Source: Bugula neritina (taxonomy: Eukaryota; Bryozoa; Gymnolaemata; Cheilostomatida; Bugulidae). Taken from it: DNA of 64,000 nt. How positions within the stretch are numbered: the stretch's first letter is position 1; each line of letters begins with the position of its first letter. The stretch covers positions 12,766,698 to 12,830,697 of the forward strand of contig OZ037765.1 of NCBI GenBank assembly GCA_964035545.1. The letters are read 5' to 3'. A program made the position numbers and the translations under genes. Under the pieces are notes generated by a model, which saw nothing but the letters and a program-made list of their open reading frames with translations, did no database searches and was not told the DNA's origin. Below, in pieces: positions 32,101-41,639 of the stretch.

Positions 32101-35100
32101 ACTGTTTCAAGAAGTGGGCTGAAGTAAACAAGCATCGTGTGACATCACAGCTGATGCAAGCATAGCTGCTGACTATGAATCATTCTACATGCGTAGCTAC
32201 TGTTTTGGGGTAGTGATTAAAGAAGCATTAGGTAGACTACTAGCAGCTAGTGGTTAGGCTAATTTGAGGTTAATGACATTGTGATTGTGTGTGATTGTAC
32301 TACAAGTTATAATATCTGTAAACATCCTATTTCGTAACATTACACTCCCCCCTTTAATTTCTCTCTATTCACTTAGAGGGAATTAACAATTATATTATTA
32401 TGCATTTAAAATACTAAGCTAAAATACTAATATAGGTATACATGCAAAGGTTATGGGGTAAATAGGTAAATTAATTTGTGGATAGGCCTATCTAAGTATG
32501 TGGGTGGAGCTAGTCTCACACCTTTACTGTTCAACTCTGTAGTTGCTAGTTGCACCTTTACCTTACGAATTAGGTCATCTCTAGTTTCATGTGTTTCTAT
32601 CACTCTAGCTATGGGCCATTCGTTCCTATGTGTATTTTCATTTTTGACAAGTACTATGTCACCTTTGCGAATATTTGATTGCGGCTTATGCCACTTTTGC
32701 CTTCCCTGAAGATTGTGTAAATACTGTGTTTTCCATTTTGTCCAGAACGAGTTAGCTAGGCTTTGAACTTGTCTCCATCTTTTATTGGAGTACATATCAT
32801 TTTGGTCAAATTGTCCTGGTGGCGGTGGTACATGCTTTGATTTCATTGTCAAGAGTTGATTTGGTGTTAGTGGTGTATTACCATCATCTAGTGTGTTAAG
32901 AGGTCTACCATTTACTATGGCCATTGCTTCATAAAAAAATGTTCTCAATGTTGTTGAGTCTAGCCTGGTTTTATGCATATCTAACATGGAGTTTAGCACA
33001 TTTCTAACACTTCGTATTTGTCTCTCCCATACACCACCCATATGACTGGCACTCGGTACATTTGTAACAAAGTCTAAATCGTTTTCCCTTGCAAAAGACT
33101 GAATTCTTGTTTGGTTTGACTTGAGTTCTTTAAATGCGCCAACAAAATTTGTGCCACAGTCTGATCTAAGTTGTCTGATAGGTCCCCTAATAGCAATGAG
33201 GCACCGCAGTGCATTTATGAAAGCATCTGTAGTCATGTCATCTAATATTTCTAAGTGAATTGCCCGTGAGGCCATGCATGTAAATATTAGACCGTATTTC
33301 TTTAATTCTGCTCTCCTATCCTTTACAATAAATGGTCCAAACACGTCACATCCTACATAGGTAAATGGTGGAGCTGGTTCAACTCTTTCTACTGGCAAGT
33401 CTGCCATCTTTTGGGTCATTGGAGCATGTCTTTGTTTTCTACATGTTATGCATTGGTGAATGTAGGAGCTTACTACTCTTGAGATTCCTATAATGTAATA
33501 GCCTGTAGACTTAATTTCACTAATTGTCAAATTCTTTCCTTGATGTGCAACCTTCTCATGGCACTGTTTAATCACAAGTTTGGTTACATGTGAGTTGCTT
33601 GGTAACATTACTGGGTGCTTTTCATTATAGTTCAACTGTGAATCTCGGAGTCGTCCTCCTACACGTATCAAGCCATGTTTGTCTAGAAATGGATCTAACT
33701 TTGCTAGTTTACTATCTTTACTTACACATTTGTCTTTACTTAGCCTGCAATATTCATCTGAAAATGACTCTCTTTGTACCCACTGCATTATTAGATGTTT
33801 AGCATCTGTCAAGTCATCAATAGTGAGTCTGGGAGTTATGCTACCTTTATGCTTTACCAATCTTTTGACTGCACTTACTGCTTTGATAGCATTTTTTAGG
33901 TCTGAGAATCTGCTTAGGTGTTGCTCTAATGAGCACTTAGATTGAGGCTCTGTGTTGGTTTGTAAACATAATTTGACCTCTGGGTCGGAGGAATCTATCT
34001 CATAGTTACTGTCTGTATTCAACATATGTGATAAATCTGGCTGCCATAAAAATTTTGGTCCTTGGAACCAGTCTGTACTGAGTAGCTTTTTGATACTAGC
34101 ACCTCTGGATGCTATATCTGCTGGATTTATGCTTGTGTTGATGTAATTCCATTGTGCTGCTTTGCTTTTGGATAAAATTTGTTGTACCCTGTTTGCTACA
34201 AATGGTTGAAATTTCTTAGTTGTGTTGTGTATGTAGCCCAAGACTACTTTAGAATCAGTCCAGAAATATTCATTTGTTATAGGCATTGCTAATTCTGTGG
34301 TTACTACAGTGGACATTTTTGAGGATAGTACAGCTGCCATTAACTCTGCTCTTGGCATTGTTATAGGCTTTATTGATGCAACCCTAGATTTTGCAGAAAG
34401 CAATGTGCAGTGTATGTTGTCATTTACATCAACTAGTCTCAGATAAGTGCATTGACCCAAACCATTGTTACTGGCATCACAAAAGTGATGTAGCTCTGTT
34501 AGTCTGATAGTACTTAGGCTTTTAGGTTTCAAGCATCTTGAAATTTTTATTTGAGGCAGTTCTGCTAATTCTCTTTGCCATGTTACCCAACTGTTTTCTA
34601 GTTCTGGTTTTAGTGCATCATCCCAATCAGCTTTGTCTTTGCACATTTCTTGCAAAATGTTCTTTCCAATTAGAATAACTGGTGAGAGAAACCCTAAGGG
34701 ATCAAAAACCGAGGCTATTGTAGACAAAACGCCTCTTCTAGTATGTGGTTTCTCTTTCATGCTAGCTTTGAACTGAAATTCATCATTTTTTATGCACCAA
34801 TGAACACCTAGCACACGTTCTACTGGCATATCTGTGTTTAAGTTTAAATCTTTCATTGTTTCAGCATGTTCAGATTCAGGTATTGTGGCTAGAACTGCTT
34901 GGTCATTGGATACAAACTTATGGAGTCTTACATTTCCCTTGGCACATATATCAATTGCACTCTTGATTACACTGACTATTTGTTCTTGTGAGTCTAGGCT
35001 CATTAGTCCGTCATCTACATAAAAGTCATTTTCAATAAAGTTCACTGCCTGTTTGTCACTGTCAGTACCAGAGTCCCCGTGATCTCTAGCCAATGTTCTT

Positions 35101-38100
35101 AAGCCGTAAGTCGCACAAGCAGGAGATGATTTAGCCCCAAATAAGTGAACTGTCATGCGGTACTCAACAATGTCAGTCATAGTCTCGTCTTTAAACCAGA
35201 GAAATCTAAGGTAGTCTCTATCTGACTCATGTACTTTGAACATGTGAAACATTTTTTGTATATCACACATTACAGCTATTTGCCCTTTTCTGAATCTATG
35301 CAATACTCCTACTAGGTTGTTCATAAAGTCTGGTCCTTGTATCAAGTGATCATTGAGACTTGTGTTCTTAAATTTTGCTGCGCAGTCAAAAACTACTCTA
35401 ATCTTGTTCTTTTTGGGATGGTACACGCCAAAGTGGGGAATGTACCACTGATGATTGCTTGCCTCACAAGTTGTAGGTACCAATTCTGCATCGCCATTGT
35501 TTATTATGTCTGTCATGAATGCCACGTAATCTGTTCGATATTTCTGGTCTTTAAGCATTTTAGTTTTGAGGGTATCAAGTCTGTGCACAGCTAATTGTCT
35601 ATTGTTTGGTAATTGTGGCTTAGCATTTTTAAACGGCAGTGGCATGCTGTAATAATTGTCTTCTCTTTGTTTAATATTGTTGCGCATGTTATCTAAAAAC
35701 TTGGCATCTTCCTGTGACATTTTATGAGTACCAATGTACTTTGTGTCAGTATAATCTTGCTGTAGGACATTCAAGATATCTGAGCTCAAGTTCTGCTCAT
35801 GAGCCATAGCCCTATTGCATGTGGGAAATGAGTTTGTTTCATGCTTACCACTATTGCCTACAATACACCATCCTAGAGGTGTTCTCAGAGCAAAGGGATC
35901 ATTGATTGCAGGGCCTATTTTAGTTTCAAGTGGCACTAAAGCTCTGGAGTTGTCATACCCTATAAGCATTCCTATCTCTATATCTAAACCTTGTGGTATT
36001 TCACCTGCAATGCATTTAAGGTGTGGCCATCTATTGGCAATTTCTGGTGTGGGTATGTGCTGCTTGTTAATTGGAATGCTGTCCCTACTGTAAGTCTTTC
36101 CTACTTGTATCTGCTCATGCATGTTCAGTCCTCTAATGGTCAAGTTATTGTACACCTTACACTTCATTTCCAAGTTGTCAGCTGTCATTGTTGTTAGTTT
36201 AAGAGAAACTGGTTTGCTTGTAGCTGTTTGTAGCTTACTAACAACTCGGCTGGTTACAAATGTGGTATCTGACATGCTATCTAAGAGTGCATAAGTTAGC
36301 ACTTCCTCATTAGGGTTATCTACAGTTGCTAGGTATATAGGCACAACCATTGAGCACAAGCCATTTGTTTTAGCCACTGTATTGTTGCTGTTAGCTGTTA
36401 CTTGCTCTGGGTTGTTGCTACTTGCTACTTCATTTACCTGCACTGTTTCTACTTTGGTATTGCTGTTGTTAGCTTGTGTAGCTGGCTGATTGCTTCTATG
36501 TGTTACAGTAGGATGCCTTTTTTGGCATATTTTACAAGTGGCTCTATTTCTGCATTCTTTTGTCATGTGACCTATTCTCAAGCAACCAAAGCATAATCTT
36601 TTACTAGTAATGAACTTTTGTTTTTGATCAACTGGTATGCTAGCCAGTTTTCTACACTCATGTGTGCTATGATTACTGTAATTGCAGTAGAGGCATAGTT
36701 TAGCTTTGTGGTTTTCTGTACTTTCAACATCAGGAGAATGCTTTTCTATGCTAGTAGCAAAGCTAATGCCCTTATTGTTGTGCTTTTGAGGCTTATTTGA
36801 GTCTATGACCCTTGAACCTAGCAAAGATGAAGTGATTGGATCATTTAGGATTTCTGCTTCTGTTTGTACAAACTTTACAAACTGACTAAAACTGGGGTAA
36901 CTCCTGTGATTTTTCCTATGCGTGGTTACCTCACGCTTCCATCTATTTATCATGTTATCTGGCAGCTTGGACATGAGCTCAAGATTCTTTTCGCAATCAT
37001 TTAAAATTTCCAACTCTTTAATATCTTTTGCTGCTATTTCACAATGTGTGAGGAAGTCAGAAAATGATTGTATCTGCTTATGTTCATGTGGTTTCATTTT
37101 GGGCCAAGCATTAATTTTCTTTCGAAATTCATTAGCAACTGTGAATTCTGACCCAAATCTTTCTTTCAAAATTATTCTGGCCTTTTGGTATGCTGCTAGT
37201 GTATGTAAACTGCATAGGCCACTAATTGCTTCTCTAGCAGGTCCATCAACATGCTGTTTCAAGACATACATTTTACCATCATCACCTATCATTTTATCCT
37301 TGATGTAACTCTCTATGGCATATTCCCAATCTATAAAGTCTAAGGGATTTCCCCTAAATATTGGTGGCTTCGGCACATTGTTGGCTTGTATTGCTTTTGT
37401 TAAGCATGTGGCCAGGTATTCATTACTGCATGTAGAATGCTGTGATTCATTGTTTTGCATGCTGCCTATTTGCTGTGGTTGGTTGCTTTGCAAAACTTCT
37501 ACTGGCCTACTAAAAATAACTTCACTATTGCTTTCCTGATTCACTATTGGTTGGCAATTATCTAAATACTCTGCTAGCTCATCTCTAACATCTACATCAT
37601 GTTCCTCTATTATTTCCTGCCTTATTCTCAGTTGTTTCTGTTTTTCTAACAGCTTACTTTTACTTAATTCCAACTGGACATTGGCTAACTGCCTTTCTAG
37701 CTCAGCCTGTCTTTGCATGGCTTCCATTTCACTTTCTAATTGTGCAACTTGCAATTTTGTCTTGGCTGAGATGAATGAGCTTGCTTTTGATGTGTGTTTA
37801 CTGCTAGCATGTACTGAATGGCTTTCGCCCTTACATTGTTCATGTATACTGTTAATTTGCTGTGTTAAGTCCTCAAGGTGAGGATGACTTGGAGCTAATG
37901 ACTTTAGAATTGCTAAGTCAGCATCTGCATCTAACATAATTCGTTGTATGTCATCCCAAAATTCATTATCATGATTGTCTGTTGCTGCATGCCTACTTCT
38001 AAACCTTTTAATTGCACTTGTGACAGATTTAAGCCTTTTTTCTACCTCTAATTGTTTTCCCTTTGTGGATAGGGTTTTGACTCTGCTGCTAATCCTAATG

Positions 38101-41039
38101 CTATTACTACATGTGGATGTGTCATCATTCATTGTTGCTGTGTTAGTAATAGTGACAGTTAGTGATAAGCATGCATTTACTTACTACAGCTATTTATAAC
38201 ATAAATTTCGTAGGAAAACTAGTTTGGACTAGTTTGTCAAGATTTATCACTAGCCAACAGCTAATGCAAACAAACAGCTGATGCCAGCACAGGGATTGTA
38301 CCCAACTGCCCAATCAGAAACAGGGAGATCCTAATTAATTTTATGGGGCTTTGACACAATGTTTATCAAATGGAGTTTCTATAATTACAATACTTCTAAA
38401 AAATAAATCTGCATGCAAGCCTAATTATTCTAATAACTTTCCATTCAACTATTTCCTTTATAATTATGTCACTTATATGTGAAGGTGAGGGTTATATGGT
38501 AATCTCTCACCAATCTGCTGATTCCAGGTCACCTTTGTATGTAGTTGAGAGTAGTTGAGAATAATCCTGATAAATGTTAGTAATGTTTATATAGTTGAGG
38601 TGGGTAGAAGTGAGGTTCTCTTTGTGGTCGTCTTATGTTTGTCGGCTTCTTTTGTTGGACTTGAGATGGAGCTGTTACTCCCGGACTTGAGAAAGAGTTT
38701 TTACTATAGAATGACACTCTTTGCTATGACTCTTGCTTTAGAGTGACACTCTAGCTTATACAGCCTGACTAGGAATAGGGAGGGTTTTAGACGTGATCAG
38801 AGTTTATTTGAGTCACCAAATACTGACCAAACACTGACCGTAAAAACTAAAATAATAATGATACAACATAAGGCATAAGGCAAACAAAATGTACGTAATA
38901 TAATAAGTATGTATGTAAAAGCACTAGCAATGTATATTATAAATTGTAGATAGCAGCATGAAATAATGATTCAACATAGCATGCAACTACAGCCCATATT
39001 ATTAAAAACTTTATAACATAAAAATGTAATAACGATATATAATTGTAAATAGATGTTCATTACCTCTTTTCTCTCTCTCCTAGTCTACTGTTATGTTAAT
39101 GCTGTGGCTTTGCACAGTCTTTCAAATAATGCTACTCTTTAGTAGTCTTACATAAATTTGATGCTGTCCAAACTGACAGCATGACTCTAACAATATTGCA
39201 ACTACTAAAAATGGTTTTGTCTTATATACTAATCCATTTGATAAACATTATTGTGTTGTAAGAGGTATGATTTTACAATTTACTATTTTGGGGTAGGATC
39301 TTACTGTTTCAAGAAGTGGGCTGAAGTAAACAAGCATCGTGTGACATCACAGCTGATGCAAGCATAGCTGCTGACTATGAATCATTCTACATGCGTAGCT
39401 ACTGTTTTGGGGTAGTGATTAAAGAAGCATTAGGTAGACTACTAGCAGCTAGTGGTTAGGCTAATTTGAGGTTAATGACATTGTGATTGTGTGTGATTGT
39501 ACTACAAGTTATAATATCTGTAAACATCCTATTTCGTAACATTACAATGTACATATAGGCATGATTTAAACCTGAAATCATTCTTAAATAAAGACTTATG
39601 TACGTTTTATACTTTTGCATTATTTTGCTCTATGGAGTGATATTTGTAGTGAAATTTATTGCAATTTTTATGAATGTTGATTTTCTTTATATTTAGAGTA
39701 TCTTCCTCAACATATTCAACTCTCAGTGAAGACGTAGAGGCGATGGCTGACAAACTAAATATACTAAAAGTTGACGAGGTTGTTCAACATCTCAGGTAGA
39801 TTATGTCATATGATTAAATTTTGCAATCCATAGACTTAGTACCAAGTTACTATTAATATATGATGATTTTGATCATATAGTTAGGGAGCAGCAGTGATCT
39901 AGGAGTTAGGGCACTGTCTTAATAAACACAAGGTTGGCTGTATAATCCCCAGTAAAGGTGATGTTAGGAAGAGCGTTCAGTCATAATTGCTCCTTTGCCA
40001 TAATCGGAAACAAGTCTATAGCCTACTTAAAAATACCCTTTCCATTAGGGATGGTGACTATAAACCCACAATATCACTGAATAGTTTGATTATGGCCCTG
40101 ATCAGCTTTCGGTCATCTGGTCCAATTAAAACAAATTTTACATTACAGGTCTCACCTTTTGGAAGAAAAAGAGTTACTTATACAAGACGTGAAATTTCTC
40201 CAGGAATGTATTGAGGAGGAAAATGAAATATCGGTCTCATCTAATGCAGTAGATCCTACCATTAGTGGTGAGTCATTAAACAAAAAGGAAATAATATTAT
40301 TATGATTCATAATCCCAATACTAAACATAACAACATAATAATCAAATATATTGTTGATTACATCAACTAAGAATTACATTCATTATATTTGATTTTTAGA
40401 GCTACGTGAAGAAAGGTTGAAACTAGAAAAAGAAATGCTTTCCGATATATTTGTGTAAGTATTTTAATATTTACAGTTTACACTAACTAAATTGTCATTT
40501 TAACTAGTGAATGAAAATCAGAACATCCTTGACAACTGTATAGCTGCTCTTTGATTTGAGCATTACTTACCTATTAACTATGTCCACATAAATTGCTGAA
40601 TTTCATAATTTGTTTTTCAGTGTTGTAATACTAGCTTCATTGCTCAAATAAACGCCAGAATTTATAATATAATTATGCTAAACACACAAGCCTGTAATTG
40701 GTCAGCATGTCAAATATTATTAATTGATTTTTCAGAAATCAAAGATCTCTGCAAAAAGGTGTTGCGTGTTTAAAGCCCGCCAGTGCCAAAAAGCGAATAT
40801 CCGTGATTCCAATGAACAAGCCTTTAAAAGCTGTGCATCTATCAGCCCCTGATGGCATAGTCTTGTCTGGCAATGTGCCAGAGAGTGTAGTCGCCAAGAC
40901 ACAACAAACATTGCATGAACAACTCTCCGATGACTCATCACATTACTCTCAGACTTTGCCTTCAAGTCACATGACTCGGCCATCATCGGCAAGGAGATTT
41001 CGGTCTATGATAATGGATGCAAGATCAGTAAACAGCTGA
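29167..41039 (+). CDS. CCDC24: CCDC24 homologue (coiled-coil domain-containing protein 24)
   Basis: Seven exons: 29167-29367, 29933-30051, 30185-30343, 39697-39795, 40149-40267, 40400-40454 and 40736-41039. All junctions are GT-AG and in phase, giving 351 residues (human CCDC24 is about 300). The N-terminus carries SLWKLVEQHV and VLGADLVDETLELHTEL, aligning with the SLWELVEEHV start of CCDC24. Exon 2 gives LPEPPGVRDRLIQEIKFF; exons 4-5 give a coiled coil (VDEVVQHLRSHLLEE, then LQECIEEENE) matching the family's central helix. The C-terminal 100 residues are Ser/Pro-rich and unrecognised. The family's function is poorly known; I infer none. Intron 3 (9.35 kb) contains the antisense BEL/Pao element, and intron 4 (353 bp) is largely a SINE. 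Poly(A) candidates AATAAA occur at 41054 and 41340. Confidence 0.85.
30571..30697. repeat. MITE-like hairpin repeat, copy 2 (most complete)
   Basis: Two arms of roughly 55 bp in inverted orientation: the left starts ACGAGTTGTTCTATAAGCAG, the right ends CTGCTTATAGAACAATTCGA, and both contain TGCAGTAGTTTGGG or its complement. The short centre is GTTAAACTCAAGAA. It lies in CCDC24 intron 3, about 0.8 kb before the BEL/Pao insertion, and encodes nothing. It is the reference for copies 1 and 3. Confidence 0.8.
31498..31502. repeat. Target-site duplication, left (ATGTA)
   Basis: ATGTA directly precedes the left LTR and is repeated at 39547-39551 directly after the right LTR. Five base pairs is the usual duplication length for BEL/Pao elements. 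Confidence 0.88.
31503..32344 (-). repeat. 3' LTR of the BEL/Pao element
   Basis: 842 bp. In element orientation it begins TGTAATGTTACG and ends GTGTCATTCTATA. The boundaries are fixed by where the two LTR copies stop matching and by the flanking ATGTA repeats. The 3' end is TA, not the usual CA. Confidence 0.93.
32345..32355 (-). other. Polypurine tract of the BEL/Pao element
   Basis: On the minus strand AAAGGGGGGAG lies directly against the 3' LTR, the expected place and composition for the plus-strand primer of reverse transcription. Confidence 0.85.
32451..38132 (-). CDS. BEL/Pao Gag-Pol polyprotein, intact
   Basis: One frame of 1893 residues with no stop or frameshift. In order: coiled-coil Gag N-terminus (about 120-180), DUF1759-type Gag core from about 257, two zinc knuckles (CLYC at about 478, CFGC at about 513, the latter followed by CKIC), A17-type aspartic protease with LLDSMSDTTF near 614, reverse transcriptase from about 890 with the catalytic YVDD near 1037, RNase H with FCDASNNGLG near 1215, integrase with an HHCC zinc region (about 1527-1566) and acidic residues in GCDVFGPF (about 1597), RSDCGTNF (about 1657) and GGVWERQ (about 1700), and a DUF5641-like C-terminus (GDIVLVKN, about 1830). 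No envelope-like frame follows. All expected enzymatic motifs are present, so the copy could be autonomous. Confidence 0.96.
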   Translation of the reverse strand: MNDDTSTCSNSIRISSRVKTLSTKGKQLEVEKRLKSVTSAIKRFRSRHAATDNHDNEFWDDIQRIMLDADADLAILKSLAPSHPHLEDLTQQINSIHEQCKGESHSVHASSKHTSKASSFISAKTKLQVAQLESEMEAMQRQAELERQLANVQLELSKSKLLEKQKQLRIRQEIIEEHDVDVRDELAEYLDNCQPIVNQESNSEVIFSRPVEVLQSNQPQQIGSMQNNESQHSTCSNEYLATCLTKAIQANNVPKPPIFRGNPLDFIDWEYAIESYIKDKMIGDDGKMYVLKQHVDGPAREAISGLCSLHTLAAYQKARIILKERFGSEFTVANEFRKKINAWPKMKPHEHKQIQSFSDFLTHCEIAAKDIKELEILNDCEKNLELMSKLPDNMINRWKREVTTHRKNHRSYPSFSQFVKFVQTEAEILNDPITSSLLGSRVIDSNKPQKHNNKGISFATSIEKHSPDVESTENHKAKLCLYCNYSNHSTHECRKLASIPVDQKQKFITSKRLCFGCLRIGHMTKECRNRATCKICQKRHPTVTHRSNQPATQANNSNTKVETVQVNEVASSNNPEQVTANSNNTVAKTNGLCSMVVPIYLATVDNPNEEVLTYALLDSMSDTTFVTSRVVSKLQTATSKPVSLKLTTMTADNLEMKCKVYNNLTIRGLNMHEQIQVGKTYSRDSIPINKQHIPTPEIANRWPHLKCIAGEIPQGLDIEIGMLIGYDNSRALVPLETKIGPAINDPFALRTPLGWCIVGNSGKHETNSFPTCNRAMAHEQNLSSDILNVLQQDYTDTKYIGTHKMSQEDAKFLDNMRNNIKQREDNYYSMPLPFKNAKPQLPNNRQLAVHRLDTLKTKMLKDQKYRTDYVAFMTDIINNGDAELVPTTCEASNHQWYIPHFGVYHPKKNKIRVVFDCAAKFKNTSLNDHLIQGPDFMNNLVGVLHRFRKGQIAVMCDIQKMFHMFKVHESDRDYLRFLWFKDETMTDIVEYRMTVHLFGAKSSPACATYGLRTLARDHGDSGTDSDKQAVNFIENDFYVDDGLMSLDSQEQIVSVIKSAIDICAKGNVRLHKFVSNDQAVLATIPESEHAETMKDLNLNTDMPVERVLGVHWCIKNDEFQFKASMKEKPHTRRGVLSTIASVFDPLGFLSPVILIGKNILQEMCKDKADWDDALKPELENSWVTWQRELAELPQIKISRCLKPKSLSTIRLTELHHFCDASNNGLGQCTYLRLVDVNDNIHCTLLSAKSRVASIKPITMPRAELMAAVLSSKMSTVVTTELAMPITNEYFWTDSKVVLGYIHNTTKKFQPFVANRVQQILSKSKAAQWNYINTSINPADIASRGASIKKLLSTDWFQGPKFLWQPDLSHMLNTDSNYEIDSSDPEVKLCLQTNTEPQSKCSLEQHLSRFSDLKNAIKAVSAVKRLVKHKGSITPRLTIDDLTDAKHLIMQWVQRESFSDEYCRLSKDKCVSKDSKLAKLDPFLDKHGLIRVGGRLRDSQLNYNEKHPVMLPSNSHVTKLVIKQCHEKVAHQGKNLTISEIKSTGYYIIGISRVVSSYIHQCITCRKQRHAPMTQKMADLPVERVEPAPPFTYVGCDVFGPFIVKDRRAELKKYGLIFTCMASRAIHLEILDDMTTDAFINALRCLIAIRGPIRQLRSDCGTNFVGAFKELKSNQTRIQSFARENDLDFVTNVPSASHMGGVWERQIRSVRNVLNSMLDMHKTRLDSTTLRTFFYEAMAIVNGRPLNTLDDGNTPLTPNQLLTMKSKHVPPPPGQFDQNDMYSNKRWRQVQSLANSFWTKWKTQYLHNLQGRQKWHKPQSNIRKGDIVLVKNENTHRNEWPIARVIETHETRDDLIRKVKVQLATTELNSKGVRLAPPTYLDRPIHKLIYLFTP
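38133..38704 (-). other. BEL/Pao 5' leader
   Basis: About 570 bp between the 5' LTR and the gag-pol start codon, without a long frame. The bases right after the LTR (GTAAAAACTC) do not show the common TGG start of a tRNA primer-binding site, so the primer is unassigned. Confidence 0.7.
38705..39546 (-). repeat. 5' LTR of the BEL/Pao element
   Basis: 842 bp, the same length as the left LTR, and reading identically wherever I compared them. It should carry the element promoter firing leftward, antisense to CCDC24. Confidence 0.93.
39547..39551. repeat. Target-site duplication, right (ATGTA)
   Basis: Matches the five bases before the left LTR. Confidence 0.88.
39880..40070 (+). mobile_element. 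tRNA-derived SINE, copy 1
   Basis: A tRNA-like head (GCAGTGATCTAGGAGTTAGG as box A, GGTTGGCTGTATAATCCCC as a decayed box B) is followed by a core GATGTTAGGAAGAGCGTTCA, then CATAATTGCTCC, and a tail with CCTTTCCATTAGGG. The core and tail recur at 56817-56945. It resembles core sequences I recall from molluscan tRNA SINEs; that link is inference. It fills over half of the 353-bp CCDC24 intron 4. Confidence 0.7.
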
Positions 41040-41053
41040 ACTACATTTGAACA

Positions 41054-41059
41054 AATAAA
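41054..41059 (+). promoter_or_regulatory. CCDC24 poly(A) signal candidate
   Basis: AATAAA 15 bases after the stop codon; a second AATAAA at 41340-41345 would give a more usual 3' UTR of about 300 bases. Confidence 0.45.
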
Positions 41060-41639
41060 TTATCGGTGCTATTGCATACAGAAAATGTAACTTCTACTGT
41101 GTATACCAAACATGTAAGACATGCATTGGGAACAAACTGATTATTATATCCTAAACTGGACAAATCAAGCTGTGTTTGAAATTCTGTGCAAGCTGTGGAA
41201 GTGCGGTGATGTTTGCTGAGAGCATGTTTTTTAGTATCTTTTATTTGAGAACATGGTCAGATTTTTAAAAGAGATATTTATCAAAATGTTATCATAAATT
41301 TATATCAACATCAACTGTAGGTAAACAACTACAGTTATGAATAAAAGTTTGTGATATAAAAATACATACATGTACATAAAAACAATACTATACATTATTT
41401 TACAGAAAAATCAAATGAAAAAGAGCTATATTTAAAATATTCAAGTTTAATAATGTTAAAATGAAATTTTCCATATAATTCTGAGGTTGGCCAACAAGCA
41501 GATATTAAGTTGTGAGATGGGGCTAAATACCAGCAAAATGACTGAAGTATTTGGAGGAAACAGCAATCTAATGAATGTAATTAATTTTTACAAGAAACTA
41601 AATAAAGTCATCATCGAGCATGAATGACAGTTACATAAG

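Larger units (their letters stand above)
31503..39546 (-). mobile_element. Full-length BEL/Pao LTR retrotransposon
   Basis: An 8044-bp element read from right to left: 5' LTR 38705-39546, leader 38133-38704, one gag-pol frame 38132-32451, purine tract 32345-32355 and 3' LTR 31503-32344. It is flanked by the ATGTA duplication. Equal LTR length and apparent identity by eye, plus an unbroken frame, indicate recent insertion. It sits antisense in CCDC24 intron 3, so its LTR signals oppose the host transcript. I did not recognise a primer-binding site just inside the 5' LTR. Confidence 0.95.

Noticed and set aside
32476-38199. Numerous plus-strand frames of 60-130 codons inside the BEL/Pao element
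   Set aside because: They are shadows of the minus-strand gag-pol frame.
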